NCBI GenBank assembly: GCA_036276735.1
Contig: DASUOH010000037.1
Span: 42,170-106,169 of the forward strand
DNA: 64,000 nucleotides
Direction: 5' to 3'
Source: VRUE01 sp036276735
GTDB lineage: Bacteria; Actinomycetota; Thermoleophilia; Solirubrobacterales; 70-9
The notes beneath the pieces are model-generated. The model was not told where the DNA came from, did not search any database, and saw nothing but the letters and a program-made list of their open reading frames with translations. Positions within the stretch are counted from its first letter, which is position 1. Each line of letters starts with the position of its first letter. The translations under genes were made by a program, and so were the position numbers. Positions 24,984 to 33,140 of this stretch are shown here, in pieces.

Positions 24984-25958
24984 TCAAGCGAGGGACATCC
25001 GGACGCGGACGGTCGTGCCGCCTTCGCCCGAGCGAATCTGCGCAAGGTCGCAGAGGTGATTGACCATCCACAGGCCGCGGCCGTGGTGCCAGGCGGGATC
25101 CGGCCGCACGCGACCGGTCAGCGGCTCTTCGATCACGCCCTCGTCGTCGACCTGTACGACCAGGCTCTCTTGCTCGCGCCAGACGGTCAGAATGCCGGCG
25201 CCGCCGCCGTGCAGGACGCTGTTGTTGACGAGCTCGGCGACCGCGGCGACCAAGTCGAAGGACCGCTCGGCGGACAGACCCGCGCGCCCCGCGGCGCCCT
25301 TGACGAGCGCCCGCGCCTCCTGCAGCAGGGTCTGATCGAAGTCGAACCTCCCGGCCTCAGTCGGCTGCAGCGGCAGCACCCCGGCGAAGGGCGAGATCGC
25401 GCGCGGGTCGATCGCCGTCTCGCGCTCCTCGCCGCTCGTCCAGCTGCCCGAGACGACGGCGTGGCTGTCGCGAGCCGCCTCCAACACCTCGTCGCCGAGC
25501 GCGCTGCTGTCGTAGGGGCAGAGCAGCCGCCAGGCGGGGCCACCCCAGAAGGCGTGGTTGAGCAGGGCCTCGTGGCGGGCGCACTCGTCGAGCTCGTCGG
25601 AGTCGCGACCGGGCCACACCGGTTCCCCGATGCCGCGAACGGGGCGGTCGCTGCCGCCGTGTTCGTCGACGAACTCCTGCCAGGCCGGGATTATCCGCGC
25701 CGGGTTGCGGCCGAGCCGCTCCATGTCGACGAAGCGCACCGCGTCGGCCTCCCCGTTCAGCTCCGCCCGCAGCGCCCGCGCTCGCGTCATCGAGACGGCG
25801 ACCAGAGCCGCTTCTCCTTCCTGGGCGGCGTCGCGCAGGAAGGGGACGGCGCCGGCCAGGAACTCGTCCTCGTCGCCGTAGAAGAAAGCCTCGTGATGGA
25901 AGTGGGTGTGCTCCAAGTCGCATCCATGGAGCTCGTCGCCGGGACCGGCTAGCTTCAT
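24984..25958 (-). CDS. MEDS domain - RsbW-like ATPase fusion (sensor anti-sigma regulator)
   Basis: A 324-aa two-domain protein. Residues about 15-185 form a MEDS (methanogen/methylotroph DcmR sensory) domain, here HHEAFFYGDEDEFLAGAVPF and SALGDEVLEAARDSHAVV. Residues about 205-322 are a GHKL ATPase (VAAVAELVNNSVLHGGGAG N box; GRGLWMVNHLCD). No phospho-acceptor His domain is seen, so it is closer to RsbW kinases than to two-component kinases. AGGAGA precedes ATG 25958. It lies upstream of the SpoIIE phosphatase on the same strand (106-base gap), suggesting a kinase/phosphatase pair. Confidence 0.87.
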   Translation of the reverse strand: MKLAGPGDELHGCDLEHTHFHHEAFFYGDEDEFLAGAVPFLRDAAQEGEAALVAVSMTRARALRAELNGEADAVRFVDMERLGRNPARIIPAWQEFVDEHGGSDRPVRGIGEPVWPGRDSDELDECARHEALLNHAFWGGPAWRLLCPYDSSALGDEVLEAARDSHAVVSGSWTSGEERETAIDPRAISPFAGVLPLQPTEAGRFDFDQTLLQEARALVKGAAGRAGLSAERSFDLVAAVAELVNNSVLHGGGAGILTVWREQESLVVQVDDEGVIEEPLTGRVRPDPAWHHGRGLWMVNHLCDLAQIRSGEGGTTVRVRMSLA

Positions 25959-25962
25959 TCAG

Positions 25963-26085
25963 AGTCTCCTACCCAGCCCGCAAAGGCGGTAACCGGGCGC
26001 CGACGGCCGGCTTCGTCGTACCCGGTCGCCTGGATGTGGCCGTTGGCCTCGGGACAGATCCAGACGGCGATCCTCTTGGTCGCCG
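25963..26085 (-). pseudogene. Fragment of a topoisomerase IB gene
   Basis: In the frame shifted relative to the UdgX remnant, the minus strand reads AVWICPEANGHIQATGYDEA, which matches the conserved N-terminal stretch of bacterial topoisomerase IB (VWIC-x5-GHIQATG). It then continues out of homology (RPVTAFAGWVGDSE) to a stop at 25961. Only about 30 residues of a protein near 330 aa remain and there is no start codon. Together with the UdgX and HicB-like fragments it forms a recombination scar. Confidence 0.6.
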
Positions 26086-26249
26086 GGCTGCTCACCGACC
26101 AGCATCAGGTCAGCTTGCCGCCGCCCCTCGCCGAAGACCGTCTGCGTCGCGTCCGTCCATAGGTCGCAGCCACGACATCCGCTCGCGGCGCGGCGTAGGC
26201 TCGTCGGGCTGCGACGCTCGGGTAGGAAGTCGGCGGCGGATCGATCCAT
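26070..26249 (-). pseudogene. Truncated UdgX-type uracil-DNA glycosylase gene
   Basis: From ATG 26249 the frame reads CRGCDLWTDATQTVFGEG and LMLVGEQPGDQEDR, the N-terminal signature of UdgX/family 4 uracil-DNA glycosylases (iron-sulfur Cys and the GEQPGDQED active-site motif). Homology stops at EDR near 26080, where the next conserved words (GxPFVGPAG) are missing; the frame then runs in non-homologous sequence to 25959. The C-terminal two thirds, including the DNA-binding His motif, are absent, so the product cannot be active. Confidence 0.72.
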
Positions 26250-26448
26250 CGTCCCGCTTCCTCCTACCCATCTCGCGGACCCGATCCAACGCCTCGACTC
26301 GACTGGAGCCGGTCGCCCTGCACCAGGGCATGTCGGGGACCTCGGCGACCCAGACGGCCTTGCCGGCCGGGTCGGTCTTGCGCGAGAGGACGGTTCTCGT
26401 GTGGCGGAGCAGGGTCAGCGGTATCGCTGAAGAGCTTGCAGTCGCCAT
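26110..26448 (-). pseudogene. HicB-like antitoxin remnant, frame running into UdgX fragment
   Basis: ATG 26448 has an excellent ribosome site (GGAGG with 6-nt spacing). The first ~58 residues include WVAEVPDMPWCRATGSSRVE and ALDRVREM, resembling the partially degraded RNase-H-like fold of HicB antitoxins. After REM the frame continues through the UdgX fragment in another phase, giving a basic non-homologous tail to 112 aa. No HicA toxin gene is adjacent. The 5' end may still be expressed; calling it a pseudogene rests on the chimeric tail. Confidence 0.5.
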
Positions 26449-26596
26449 CACATACCTCCTCGCCTCTCTCACTCGCTTGCAACGATCTGAACAAGGGCAT
26501 ACCCGCTTTGCGGTAGGCGGTAACCCAAGGTGGCGCACTACGGCCCGAAGATCTGCCGAAATGGCGAAAAAACCCTGCTCAGCCGCCCGCCATTAC

Positions 26597-27508
26597 TCAA
26601 ACTGCGGCTACGGCGGGCGGAGCCGACTCATAGCCGAACTCCTCGAGCGCCGGGCCAAGCGCTTCGTGCAGCGCCTCCTGCTCGGCGAGCGAGAGGTTCT
26701 CGCGCCAGGAGCCCGGCTTCGCCGCCCTGATCATCCGGCGCGGCCCACGGGCGGTCGCCGGAATCCGCTCGAAGCTGTGCTCCTCCGCGACCTCGGCCGC
26801 TTTCGAGGCGTCAATCCCAAGCACGCCGCAGATGTCCGTCAGCGTCTCGGCGGTGCGCTCGCGCAGCGCCTCGTAGCGGATCAGCAGCCGGTCGCCGTGA
26901 GGACGACTCTCATAGGCCTGCCGCACGGCGCGGCTGCGGACGACCCAGACGGCGGCGAGCCAGCGGATCAAGGGGATGCGGCCCTCCTCGGAGACGGGGA
27001 AGGCGCCGCCGGGGATTGCCCAAGAGCCGCGCCGATAGCCGTCCAGCCAGGAATCGACCACGTCACGTCCGTCGCGCAGCAGGAAGATCACCTTCGAGCC
27101 GGGGAAGAGCTCGGTGAGCAACGGAGCCGCGTGGGAGCCGGGCTCCTTGACCACGAAGGCGCTTGGCCGACGGCCCTCCGGAAGGACGTCGGCCTGGGCC
27201 TCGAAGCGCGAGGCAATCAGGTTGCGCAGCGGCTCCCACCAGCTGTCCCGGTATTGCTCGGAAAAGAAGTAACCGGGCTCGTCGGCCTTCAGGTCGAGCA
27301 GCGTCGTCAGCTCCCGCGGCGGATCCTCCGCCGCCGCCCAGGCAAGCGGGATCGGCCGCCAGACACCGAGGTGATGGCCGAGGTGCGGGTCGTCCACCCC
27401 GACGACGTCCTCGAATTCGGAGAGCATTTTCAGCAGCCAAGTGCTGCCGCTCCGCGAGGAGCCGAAGATCCAGGCCAGCCGCTCGTCGTTGTCAGTCAGC
27501 GCGGTCAT
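26597..27508 (-). CDS. Sulfotransferase family protein
   Basis: A 303-aa protein with the PAPS 5'-phosphosulfate loop IFGSSRSGSTWLLKMLSEF near the N terminus and the 3'-phosphate region VIFLLRDGRDVVDSWLDG around residue 150. These are the two hallmark motifs of P-loop sulfotransferases, which transfer sulfate from PAPS to a hydroxyl or amine of a glycan, lipid or small molecule. ATG 27508 gives this conserved start; an upstream in-frame ATG (27598) adds a basic non-homologous tail. The substrate is unknown; neighbouring glycan operons make a carbohydrate acceptor possible. Confidence 0.85.
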   Translation of the reverse strand: MTALTDNDERLAWIFGSSRSGSTWLLKMLSEFEDVVGVDDPHLGHHLGVWRPIPLAWAAAEDPPRELTTLLDLKADEPGYFFSEQYRDSWWEPLRNLIASRFEAQADVLPEGRRPSAFVVKEPGSHAAPLLTELFPGSKVIFLLRDGRDVVDSWLDGYRRGSWAIPGGAFPVSEEGRIPLIRWLAAVWVVRSRAVRQAYESRPHGDRLLIRYEALRERTAETLTDICGVLGIDASKAAEVAEEHSFERIPATARGPRRMIRAAKPGSWRENLSLAEQEALHEALGPALEEFGYESAPPAVAAV

Positions 27509-27561
27509 GGGCTGAGAAGCGTCCGAATGGTACCCCGGCGGTCGCAGGGGAAAACTTCGCC

Positions 27562-27900
27562 CTAGTCGTCGACCTTGTCGCGCTTTGGCCCCTCCCACCT
27601 GTCGGTGGCCTCGGGGTCCTTGGACGGGTGCGGTTCGCTGGTGCTGATCGCACCGGTCGGCGCATGCGGCTCCTCCCCGAACGGCGCTCCATCAGGGTCG
27701 TCTGGATCGCGCGGGTCCTCCCGCTTGTCGTAGGGGTCCGGCCACTCGGTCGGGTCCGGCTCCCCGACGGGGTTGCTGAGCGAGGCGTAGGGGGATTTGT
27801 CTTTCGAGATGTCGCCCGGGTCCTTGCCGGGCGGCTCGGGAAAGCCGGTTGGTGGCTTCTCGTCGCTCTCCCGCCGCTCGTTCTCCGCCTCGCGCTCCAT
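27562..27900 (-). CDS. Small hydrophilic protein of unknown function
   Basis: A 112-aa protein rich in Asp, Glu, Pro and Lys (for example DPTEWPDPYDKREDPRD) with no hydrophobic stretch, no Cys and no recognisable domain. It is likely intrinsically disordered. ATG 27900 is preferred because upstream residues in frame are arginine-rich and unlike the rest. It lies 11 bases after the nucleotidyltransferase gene on the same strand, so they may be co-transcribed. Coding status is supported by consistent composition only. Confidence 0.55.
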   Translation of the reverse strand: MEREAENERRESDEKPPTGFPEPPGKDPGDISKDKSPYASLSNPVGEPDPTEWPDPYDKREDPRDPDDPDGAPFGEEPHAPTGAISTSEPHPSKDPEATDRWEGPKRDKVDD

Positions 27901-27910
27901 GCCGCGCCCC

Positions 27911-28489
27911 CTACCCCGGCTCCGAGCGAGCAAAACTGGGCGGACTGATCTCGAGCCCCTCGGCGAGGGTGAAGAAGGCGGCGGCAAAGGGGCTCGAGGA
28001 GGTCCGCTCGCGGACCCCCGCCCAGTCGATCTGCTCGCGCAGGGCGCGCGCGATCGGCAGCAGGTCGGCGTAATCGGCGTTGTGCTCGTCGAGCGCCATC
28101 AGCTTGGTGGCGAGGATGTCGTCGAGCGCCATCACCGGCACCGGCATGCCGGCGGCGTTCAGCTCCTCGCCCCGTTCGAGCACCGCGTCGGTTACCCGAA
28201 TGCCGGCCGGCTCGAAGATCAGGTCGATCATCACGTCGCCGTCCCACGCCTTGTAGAGCCACTGCTCCGGCGGCTTCTCGGGCCGCATCCCGGCGCTCGC
28301 CAGGGCGTCCAGGGCGCGCTCTGCCTCATCGGCCTTGACCATCAGGTCGATGTCCTTGCTCGACGGCGGCCCGCCGCGCGCCCAGCAGCCGAGGCCCCCG
28401 CCGAGCAGAAACGGGATCCGCTCGGCTTCGAGCGCCGCCGCCGCCTTCTTCAAGGTCGCCAGCAGCTCGTCGAGCTCGTTGCCGCTCAA
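27911..28489 (-). CDS. Nucleotidyltransferase-fold protein
   Basis: A 192-aa protein with FLLGGGLGCWARGGPPSSKD then IDLMV, the GG/GS-x9-DxD pattern of minimal nucleotidyltransferases (AbiEii/MNT-like), and MIDLIFEPAG supplying the third acidic strand. TTG at 28489 is used as start because GAGGT precedes it and the product then begins at the expected distance before the motif. It stands alone, without a HEPN or AbiEi partner next to it, so a toxin-antitoxin role cannot be claimed. Substrate unknown. Confidence 0.72.
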   Translation of the reverse strand: MSGNELDELLATLKKAAAALEAERIPFLLGGGLGCWARGGPPSSKDIDLMVKADEAERALDALASAGMRPEKPPEQWLYKAWDGDVMIDLIFEPAGIRVTDAVLERGEELNAAGMPVPVMALDDILATKLMALDEHNADYADLLPIARALREQIDWAGVRERTSSSPFAAAFFTLAEGLEISPPSFARSEPG

Positions 28490-28501
28490 GCCGACCTCGG
28501 C

Positions 28502-28831
28502 TTACCCCGCTGGCTCGTCCTCAGCATCGCGGACCTCGTTATCGATATCGACCTCGTCGGCTTCGCCGTGCACCGCGACTTCTTTCTCCGCCTCCGCCGC
28601 CGGCGCGTCGCGGAGCGGATCGACCGACGGGTCGCCGTGCGTAGCCTGCTCTTCGAGCAGCTCTTCGGCTTCCTCGAATCCCTCCGCCTCGCCACCGCCG
28701 TGCTCGGCCGAGGCGCGCTCAGCCGGATCCATCCCCTCCATGCCGCTGCGACCGCCGATCCGGCGCGCTTCGGCAGCCGCCGCCTCTTCCTCTTCTCGAA
28801 CCGTGGGGCTGACGTCCTGGTCGTCTTTCAT
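28502..28831 (-). CDS. Small acidic protein of unknown function
   Basis: A 109-aa, very acidic protein (runs such as EEEEAAAAEARR and EGFEEAEELLEEQ) with no membrane segment or Cys. No domain was recognised. It may be a disordered or helical stress protein. ATG 28831 is the only ATG near the beginning of the acidic composition. It is 12 bases upstream of the nucleotidyltransferase gene, and diverges from the metallophosphoesterase across about 50 bases. Confidence 0.5.
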   Translation of the reverse strand: MKDDQDVSPTVREEEEAAAAEARRIGGRSGMEGMDPAERASAEHGGGEAEGFEEAEELLEEQATHGDPSVDPLRDAPAAEAEKEVAVHGEADEVDIDNEVRDAEDEPAG

Positions 28832-28883
28832 GGACTTCCGGTGCCCCGCGAGACAAGCGGCTAAACCGGGTAGGGGAAGCGGC

Positions 28884-29654
28884 ATGCCGATGAGCGAGCC
28901 GCAAAACGGCGCGCGCAAGCTGCGGGTGGCTGCGGCCGGGGACATCCACTGTCGCGAGGCGAACCGCGAGCGGGTCGTCGAAGCCTTCGCACAGCTGGAC
29001 GGCGAGGCCGACATTGCCCTCGTCGCCGGCGACCTGACCAGCCACGGCACCCTGGAGGAGGCTGAAATCGTCTGCGCCGCGGCGGCGGCGACCGACGTCC
29101 CGGTCTTCGCCGTGCTGGGCAACCACGATTGGCACGCCGGCGAACAGGGCGCGATTCGCGAGCGGCTATCCGAGGGCGGCGTGCGGATCCTCGACGGCGA
29201 GTCGACCGTGGTCGAGCTCGACGGCATCGAGGTCGGCCTGGTGGGCTGCAAGGGATTCGTCGGCGGCTTCGCCCCCCGCCACCTGCCCGACTTCGGCGAG
29301 CCGTCGCTGCGGGCGGTCTACGCCGAGACCACGGCTGAAGTCGAGGCTCTGGCCGCTGGCCTGCACGAGATCGCAACCTGCCCGATCCGGATCGTCCTCC
29401 TCCATTACTCGCCGGTCGAGGCGACCCTGGAGGGCGAGCCGCGCGAGATCCTGCCGTTCCTGGGCAGCGACCGCTTCGCCGCCCCGATCCTCGAGCACGG
29501 TCCAGACCTCGTCCTGCACGGCCATGCGCACGACGGCTCGCCGGAAGGGCGGATCGGCGAGGTCCCCGTCCTCAACGTCTCGCTACCGGTGACCGGGCGC
29601 GACTTCTGGACCGTCGAGCTCGACGCCAGCAGGGGCCGCAGCCCAATCCCCTAG
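28884..29654 (+). CDS. Metallophosphoesterase
   Basis: A 256-aa calcineurin-like phosphoesterase. Metal-ligand blocks are in order: AAGDIHCRE (DxH), VAGDLTSHG (GD), VLGNHDWH (GNHD), a later LLHYSP and LHGHAHDG (GHxH). This is the complete di-metal set, so it should be an active hydrolase; the natural substrate is not evident. AGGGGAAG lies 5 nt before ATG 28884. The convergent Vms1-like gene ends 21 bases downstream. No signal peptide, hence cytosolic. Confidence 0.9.
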   Translation: MPMSEPQNGARKLRVAAAGDIHCREANRERVVEAFAQLDGEADIALVAGDLTSHGTLEEAEIVCAAAAATDVPVFAVLGNHDWHAGEQGAIRERLSEGGVRILDGESTVVELDGIEVGLVGCKGFVGGFAPRHLPDFGEPSLRAVYAETTAEVEALAAGLHEIATCPIRIVLLHYSPVEATLEGEPREILPFLGSDRFAAPILEHGPDLVLHGHAHDGSPEGRIGEVPVLNVSLPVTGRDFWTVELDASRGRSPIP

Positions 29655-29674
29655 CGCCCGCGGCGCGGACCCCG

Positions 29675-30829
29675 TCAATAACGCAGCAGCGCCGCCACCC
29701 CGCCGGCGTCGGCGAGCAGCTCTGCGGCGCCGTCGACGACGGTGCTGATCTTCGCCGAGCTGAGCAGGGCTCGGCCCGCCAGCGGCTCCAACTGCACGAC
29801 GCCGTTCTGGGGCGGCGCTTCCGCGGCCATCACCGGTCGCGAGCACGCCGCCCCCGTATGGGCGGCATCGACGATCAGATGGCTGACCCGTCCTTCTTCG
29901 AGCGCGGCCAGCGTTTCCTGCTGCCCGGCAGCGCCGCGCGTACCGCCGCGCGCCTCGTCGAGGGCATGTTCGATCAGCGCCCGGTCGCGCTCGAGCGCAA
30001 CTCGCCGCGCGCCCTCCTCGATCCGCTCTTCGAGCTGACCCTCGTCCTCGACCGAGATTAGGTCGACATCCCCGGCGACCTCGACCGGCAGCGCCGAGAC
30101 CGACGAGGCGCCCTGACGGAAGCTCCGCGCCAGGTTGGCCACACCAAAGATGTCGATCTGCTGCCAGTGCCGCTGGTCGCCCTGTCGGGCACCGAGCCGG
30201 CCGCACTCGACGAGGAAGCGCTCACGGCTGCCCGCAAGGCGCTCGTCGAAGCGATCGCGCCCCGAGGCACTTACCGCCTGGCCGCGCGCCGGGTCTGACA
30301 CGCGCTGCGCCTTGCGCTCGCGCCAGTCGCCGCTGTAGACGCTCAGCTCCAGATTGTCGACTTCCTCGAGGTGGCCCGGCGCCCACTCGAAGAGGCGCAC
30401 CCGCTCGGCCGAGAGCAGGGCCACGCCGCGCGGACAGCCGTGCTCGGAGAGGTAGAGGAGCGGCGAGACCACCGCCCGCTCGGCGAAGCAGGCGCAGATG
30501 TCGGCCTCGGGTGCCTGGTGCGGGGTCCACCAGTGCTCGGCGCCGCCATCTGCCGAGACCTCGACAAACCCGACCTCGCCCCTGGGCAGGCTGCGGTCGT
30601 GGTTGGCGAACCGTCGCGCCACGCGCTCGGCCGTCGCTTTCAGCGCGACGCGGCGCTCGTGGTCGGCGCCGTTCGTCGCCTCCAGCATCTGCGCCAGCGC
30701 GTTGCGCAGCTCGGTTCGCCAGGCGCCGCCGCGGTCGGCGGGGTCGAAGCCTAAGTAGACGGAGACGACCCCGTGCCGGGGCAGCCATTCGACCAGCTTG
30801 CGGGCGTCCTCGTAGGTCGGATGTGCCAT
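29675..30829 (-). CDS. Vms1/eRF1-like (baeRF) family protein
   Basis: A 384-aa protein beginning MAHPTYEDARKLVEWLP and containing LAALEEGRVSHLIVDA near 315, the pattern of bacterial archaeo-eukaryotic release-factor-like (baeRF/Vms1) proteins related to the tRNA-cleaving quality control factor Vms1/Ankzf1. A glutamine pair (AAGQQETLAAL) just before this motif could serve as the catalytic Gln, as in that family; that is inference. GGAAGGGG lies 5 nt before ATG 30829. It is divergent from a DUF72 gene and convergent with the metallophosphoesterase. Role in ribosome rescue is possible, not shown. Confidence 0.75.
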   Translation of the reverse strand: MAHPTYEDARKLVEWLPRHGVVSVYLGFDPADRGGAWRTELRNALAQMLEATNGADHERRVALKATAERVARRFANHDRSLPRGEVGFVEVSADGGAEHWWTPHQAPEADICACFAERAVVSPLLYLSEHGCPRGVALLSAERVRLFEWAPGHLEEVDNLELSVYSGDWRERKAQRVSDPARGQAVSASGRDRFDERLAGSRERFLVECGRLGARQGDQRHWQQIDIFGVANLARSFRQGASSVSALPVEVAGDVDLISVEDEGQLEERIEEGARRVALERDRALIEHALDEARGGTRGAAGQQETLAALEEGRVSHLIVDAAHTGAACSRPVMAAEAPPQNGVVQLEPLAGRALLSSAKISTVVDGAAELLADAGGVAALLRY

Positions 30830-30913
30830 GGGTACCCCTTCCTTCGACGGCCGTGAGCCATTCGTATACCCCCGGCCAATCGGACAAACCCGTACCGCGG
30901 GTAGAGAAGCGGC

Positions 30914-31639
30914 GTGCAGGAAGCGAGGATCGGCTGCTCGGGCTGGAACTACCGCGACTGGCGCGAGGACTTCTACCCGCCGAAGACGCCGCAGTCGCGT
31001 TGGCTTGCCCATTACGCGTCGGTCTTCGACACGGTCGAGGTGAACGCGACCTTCTACCGACTCCCCGAGCTGAAGACGACCGCCAACTGGGCCGAGCAGG
31101 TGCCCGACGGCTTCCTCTTCGCGGTCAAGGGGAGCCGCTACCTGACGCACATCCGCAGGCTGAGGGATGTCGGCGCGGGCCTCGAGCGCTTCTGGGAGCG
31201 GATCGAGCCGTTGAGAGAAGCCGGCAAACTGGGGCCGGTCCTCTGGCAGCTGCCGCCTAACTTCCGGCGCGACGACGAGATCCTCGCGACCGCCCTGCGA
31301 GCGCTGCCGCCCGCCCTGCACTGCTTCGAGCTCCGCCACCCGAGCTGGTTCGCGCCCGACGTTTACGCGCTGTTGACGGAGCACGGGGCCAGCCTGGCGC
31401 TCGGCCACGACGCGCGCCGACCGCACCCGGAGGCCTCCCCGGTCGGGCCGATCGCCTACCTGCGCCTCCACTACGGCGAGCGGGGGCGGGCCGGCAACTA
31501 CTCCAAACGCGAGCTGGAGACCTGGCGGCGGCGTGTCGCGGCATGGCGGGCGCGGCGGCCGGTCTTCGTCTACCTCAACAATGACTGGCAGGGCTTCGCG
31601 CTACGCAACGCGCGAACCTTGCGCGCCGGCCTCAGCTGA
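30914..31639 (+). CDS. DUF72 (YecE-like) protein
   Basis: A 241-aa TIM-barrel-like DUF72 protein: IGCSGWNYRDWREDFYP at the start, FDTVEVNATFYRLP, LPPNFRRDDEIL, and VYLNNDWQGFALRNA at the end, all family landmarks. Length is normal. GTG 30914 is the start because the IGCSGW motif follows within six residues. DUF72 proteins are widespread and lack an established reaction. It ends 3 bases from a convergent small membrane protein gene. Confidence 0.9.
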   Translation: MQEARIGCSGWNYRDWREDFYPPKTPQSRWLAHYASVFDTVEVNATFYRLPELKTTANWAEQVPDGFLFAVKGSRYLTHIRRLRDVGAGLERFWERIEPLREAGKLGPVLWQLPPNFRRDDEILATALRALPPALHCFELRHPSWFAPDVYALLTEHGASLALGHDARRPHPEASPVGPIAYLRLHYGERGRAGNYSKRELETWRRRVAAWRARRPVFVYLNNDWQGFALRNARTLRAGLS

Positions 31640-31642
31640 GCG

Positions 31643-31864
31643 TCAGGCGCGTTCCTCGCCCCAGGCGCCGGTCGGCGTCTCGTCCTCGTATTTGTTGGCC
31701 GAGCCGGTCGGCGACTCGATCCGCTCGTCAGCGCGCGGCCGCATGCCGACGAAGGCGAGGAAGAGGATGAAGAGGGGCACCGCGATGATCAGGGCAAAGA
31801 TCGGCGACCAGGCCACGGCGATCACCGCGAGACACGCCAGGACAACCATTGGGATCGCGTACAT
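31643..31864 (-). CDS. Small membrane protein
   Basis: A 73-aa protein with two adjacent hydrophobic helices (residues about 1-19 and 21-41) and a charged C-terminal tail (RADERIESPTGSANKYEDE). No family recognised. ATG 31864 is 25 bases after the LLM oxidoreductase stop, in the same direction, so they may share a transcript. Composition and the clear two-helix pattern support coding. Confidence 0.6.
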   Translation of the reverse strand: MYAIPMVVLACLAVIAVAWSPIFALIIAVPLFILFLAFVGMRPRADERIESPTGSANKYEDETPTGAWGEERA

Positions 31865-31889
31865 GGCACTCGCTTACCCGGCCACCCGA

Positions 31890-32846
31890 CTACTCGAACT
31901 TCGGCAGGACCTCGCTGGCGTAGAAGTCGAAGAAGCCGTCCTGGCGGGGTCCCACCTGGTGGATGTAGACGTGGTCGTAGCCGGCGTCGACGTATTCCTC
32001 GATCGCTTCGACGTGCCGCTGCGGATCCGGCCCACACACGATGCCCTCGGCGATGTCGTCCTCCCCGGCCCATTCGGTGATCTCTTCGAAGTGGGCGGGC
32101 AGCGGCAGCTCAAAGGTGTGCGATCCGCTCATCGTCGCGTTGGGCCAGTTCTCGAGCGCTATCCGCTTCGCCTCCTCCTCGCTCTCGGCCCAGCAGACGT
32201 CGAGTTGGCCGTAGGTCGGCTTGTCCGCGCCGGCGCCCTTGCGAAAGCGCTCGATCGTCTCCGCTTTGGGCGAGGTGCCGAAGATGCCGTCGCCGAGCTC
32301 GGCGGCAAGGTCGGCTGACTTCTCGCCGGCGATCGCGACGAGGATCGGCGGCGGCTCGTCGGGGAGGCTGTAGAGGCGGGCGTTCTCGACCCTGTAGTGC
32401 TTGCCGCGGTGGCTCTTCAGGCCGCCTTCCCAGAGCAGCCGGATCACCTCGATCGCCTCCGCTAGCCGCTCCTGGCGATCGGCCACCGGCGGCCAGCGAT
32501 CGCCGAGGATGTGCTCGTTGAGGTTCTCGCCGCTACCGACGCCGAGTGAGAAGCGGCCCGGAAGAAGTTCGGCCGCCGTCGCGGCGGCCTGGGCGACGAT
32601 CGCGGGGTGGATCCGCGTCGTCGGACAGGTGACGCCGGTCGCGAGCGGGATCCGCTCGGTGGCCTCGGCGATCGCGCCGAGCACTCCCCAGACGAATGGG
32701 CTGTTGCCCTGCGCGTCGACCCACGGGTGGAAGTGGTCGGAGATCACCGCAAAGGAGAACCCGACCTCCTCCGCCCGAGCGGCCTGTGCGACCAGCTCAC
32801 GCGCGCCGTGCTCCTCGCTGGCGAGCGTGTAGCCGATCGCCGCCAT
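31890..32846 (-). CDS. F420-dependent LLM-class oxidoreductase (TIGR03557-like)
   Basis: A 318-aa luciferase-like TIM barrel: GYTLASEEHGARELVAQAAR at the start, FAVISDHFHPWVDAQGNSPF, RFSLGVGSGENLNEHILG, and YDHVYIHQVGP near the end. These fit the F420-dependent glucose-6-phosphate-dehydrogenase-like branch (TIGR03557) found in Actinomycetota. Substrate unknown. It implies that the organism makes coenzyme F420. It lies 7 bases after a small gene (32854-33087) in the same direction, likely one operon. Confidence 0.9.
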   Translation of the reverse strand: MAAIGYTLASEEHGARELVAQAARAEEVGFSFAVISDHFHPWVDAQGNSPFVWGVLGAIAEATERIPLATGVTCPTTRIHPAIVAQAAATAAELLPGRFSLGVGSGENLNEHILGDRWPPVADRQERLAEAIEVIRLLWEGGLKSHRGKHYRVENARLYSLPDEPPPILVAIAGEKSADLAAELGDGIFGTSPKAETIERFRKGAGADKPTYGQLDVCWAESEEEAKRIALENWPNATMSGSHTFELPLPAHFEEITEWAGEDDIAEGIVCGPDPQRHVEAIEEYVDAGYDHVYIHQVGPRQDGFFDFYASEVLPKFE

Positions 32847-32853
32847 CCGCCGC

Positions 32854-33087
32854 TCAGCCGGCTAGCCGGCCGCGCAGCATCTCCTTGCCCTGCTCGGCAC
32901 CCTTTCGGCTCGTCTCCTGAGCGCGGCGGAAGAAGTCGGCGAGGTCGTTGTCGCCCTCGCGCTCCGCGTCTTCGATGTAGGTCTCGAGCCGCAGGACGTT
33001 GCTGAGGCACTGCTCGACGAACCATATGACGTTGTAGTCCTTGTCCTTCGTACCGGTGATGTTGCCGGCCTCTTGCTGCATGGCCAT
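32854..33087 (-). CDS. Small conserved protein of unknown function
   Basis: A 77-aa helical protein: NVIWFVEQCLSNVLRLETYI, then EDAEREGDNDLADFFRRAQE and GAEQGKEMLRGRLAG. The pattern of amphipathic helices with evenly spaced acidic residues suggests a helical bundle, perhaps a stress-associated protein; I recall similar actinobacterial hypothetical proteins. AGGAGG lies 5 nt before ATG 33087, one of the best ribosome sites in the window. It is followed after 7 bases by the F420-type oxidoreductase. Confidence 0.75.
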   Translation of the reverse strand: MAMQQEAGNITGTKDKDYNVIWFVEQCLSNVLRLETYIEDAEREGDNDLADFFRRAQETSRKGAEQGKEMLRGRLAG

Positions 33088-33140
33088 CACTACCTCCTGG
33101 GTGGTGGGTGGACTTCGGTTCCGCTACCCGCCTCCACGGC

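Noticed and set aside
24657..25952. 431-codon plus-strand frame opposite the SpoIIE and MEDS genes
   Set aside because: Antisense shadow: it spans two certain minus-strand genes and their gap and has no recognisable domain.
26110..26448. Functional HicAB toxin-antitoxin system
   Set aside because: Only a HicB-like N-terminal part is present; no HicA-type small basic protein adjoins it and the tail is out-of-frame UdgX sequence.
27911..28489. Nucleotidyltransferase as AbiE- or MNT-HEPN-type defence system
   Set aside because: Neighbours are a disordered protein and an acidic protein; no HEPN, AbiEi or defence genes nearby.
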